A stretch of DNA of 5,878 nucleotides. Origin: Planctomycetota bacterium. Its GTDB lineage: Bacteria; Planctomycetota; Phycisphaerae; WQYP01. The notes beneath the pieces were generated by a model. That model saw only the letters and a list, made by a program, of their open reading frames with translations, had not been told where the DNA came from and searched no databases. The stretch lies in assembly GCA_021828925.1 (NCBI GenBank), contig JAJZCT010000239.1:1-5878 (forward strand), in the 5' to 3' direction. Below are positions 5,177 through 5,878 of this stretch, piece by piece. Made by a program: the position numbers and the translations under genes. The number at the start of each line of letters is the position of its first letter. The first letter of the stretch is position 1.

Positions 5177-5878
5177 CTATATCCGCAATGTCCCGATAAT
5201 GTCCTGCACCCTGTTGTGACCTTTGCGCCGCAGATAATCCCGCAGGCCGTCACAAATCTTATTGGGGATCGCGGGATCGATAAACAGGGCCGTTCCCACT
5301 GCCAGGCCTGTAGCACCCGCCAGCAGAAATTCCACCGCATCCTGCCAGGTTTGAATGCCGCCCATGCCGATGATCGGGATCGCGTGAGCTTTGGCCACCT
5401 GCGTATAAACGCGATGTACCATAAACACCGCAATAGGTTTTATCGCCGGACCACTTAACCCGCCGGTGCCGTTAGCCAGCATGGGCTGGCCTTTTTCAAT
5501 ATCGATAACCATCGCCGTGAAGGTGTTGATCAGCGACAAGCAATCCGCACCGGCCTCTACAGCGGCGCGGGCGGTGACGGCCACATCGGCCACATTCGGG
5601 GAAAGTTTGACAATCAGGGTTGTGCGCTTCACCCGTTTGCGCACGGCGGCTACCAGTTCCGCCAAACGCACCGGATCGGTTCCAAAACTCAGGCCGTTTT
5701 TTACATTGGGACAACTCACATTCAGTTCAATACCCTGCACGACCGGCAATTCCTGATCCAGGCGCTCTGCAACATCGGCGTAATCTTCCACGCACCAGCC
5801 GGGAACATTGACAATGACGGGTATGCCCATATTTTCCAGGATGGGTATTTTTTCACTGATGAACCGCTCCAACCCGAT
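5177..5878 (-). CDS. pyrD: dihydroorotate dehydrogenase, class 1B catalytic subunit (partial, 5' end beyond window)
   Basis: The visible part is the C-terminal 233 residues of a protein usually about 305 long; the start lies beyond the right edge. The enzyme oxidises dihydroorotate to orotate in pyrimidine synthesis using FMN. The fragment (numbered from the first visible residue) shows IELNVSCPNVKNG (50-62) with Cys56, the catalytic base typical of class 1 rather than the serine of class 2. It also shows FGTDP (65-69), KLSPNV (91-96), SLINT (115-119), IDIEKGQPMLANGTGGLSG (125-143), IPIIGMGGI (167-175) and VGTALFIDP (194-202) for FMN phosphate and substrate binding. The ANGTGGLSGPAIKP stretch is characteristic of the 1B type, which works with the iron-sulfur flavoprotein PyrK and NAD+. 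PyrK is not in the window. No frameshift is seen. The gene is convergent with the DUF1844 gene and belongs to another unit. Confidence 0.93.
   Translation of the reverse strand: MGLERFISEKIPILENMGIPVIVNVPGWCVEDYADVAERLDQELPVVQGIELNVSCPNVKNGLSFGTDPVRLAELVAAVRKRVKRTTLIVKLSPNVADVAVTARAAVEAGADCLSLINTFTAMVIDIEKGQPMLANGTGGLSGPAIKPIAVFMVHRVYTQVAKAHAIPIIGMGGIQTWQDAVEFLLAGATGLAVGTALFIDPAIPNKICDGLRDYLRRKGHNRVQDIIGTLRI

Noticed and set aside
5466..5756. + strand open frame opposite pyrD
   Set aside because: It is antisense to the conserved FMN-binding region of pyrD and its Ala/Thr-rich product is typical of shadow frames.
5870..5872. TTG near the right edge as the true pyrD start
   Set aside because: The frame continues to the window edge as Ile-Gly-Leu-Glu, matching the internal N-x-IGL region of PyrD, so this is an internal leucine codon of a truncated gene.
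1..5878. CRISPR array, tRNA or rRNA gene, insertion sequence or phage gene
   Set aside because: No regularly spaced repeats, cloverleaf-like segments, rRNA-like conserved blocks, transposase motifs or terminal repeats were recognised by reading both strands.

Overview
The window reads as bacterial chromosomal DNA with housekeeping genes only: no mobile element, CRISPR array or RNA gene was seen. Four genes run on the + strand as a compact cluster (149-5098), and a fifth, cut by the right edge, converges on them from the - strand (5177-5878). The combination of a System II (Ccs/Res) cytochrome c maturation pair, a DUF1844 protein with an N-terminal DWK/EKEKL segment and a class 1B dihydroorotate dehydrogenase suggests a planctomycete-like bacterium, possibly of the Phycisphaerae. 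This placement is an inference from gene content and protein style, not a database result. Acidobacteria, Verrucomicrobia or deltaproteobacteria-like groups cannot be excluded.

Layout. Positions 1-148 are a regulatory leader. It holds a perfect TTGTGA-N6-TCACAA palindrome (43-60) of the CRP/FNR-family type and a -10-like TACAAT (82-87), spaced as in an activator-dependent class II promoter. Then come the ResB/Ccs1-type gene (149-2239), a CcsA/ResC-type gene with a long periplasmic N-terminal extension (2264-4198), a small OsmC-family gene (4242-4637) and a DUF1844 gene (4688-5098). The gaps between them are 24, 43 and 50 nt, each start has a plausible ribosome binding site, and no terminator is visible between them, so they are probably one transcript. 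A 78-nt convergent spacer (5099-5176) carries short CGCGGAT repeats and separates the cluster from pyrD on the - strand.

How the genes fit together. ResB and CcsA together should form the haem-handling and cytochrome c synthase complex that attaches haem to CXXCH motifs of periplasmic apocytochromes. The WWD motif and the four candidate haem-ligand histidines known from fused CcsBA proteins can all be located, one in ResB and three in CcsA. The OsmC-like protein keeps both cysteines of the thiol peroxidase family and may deal with peroxides, but its link to cytochrome maturation is only by position. DUF1844 has no known function. PyrD belongs to pyrimidine synthesis and is a separate unit.

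I found no clear evidence of a wholly new system. The points most worth a second look are the CRP-like site placed over the cytochrome maturation promoter, the unusual split of CcsBA between the two genes, and the OsmC/DUF1844 genes attached to the operon.
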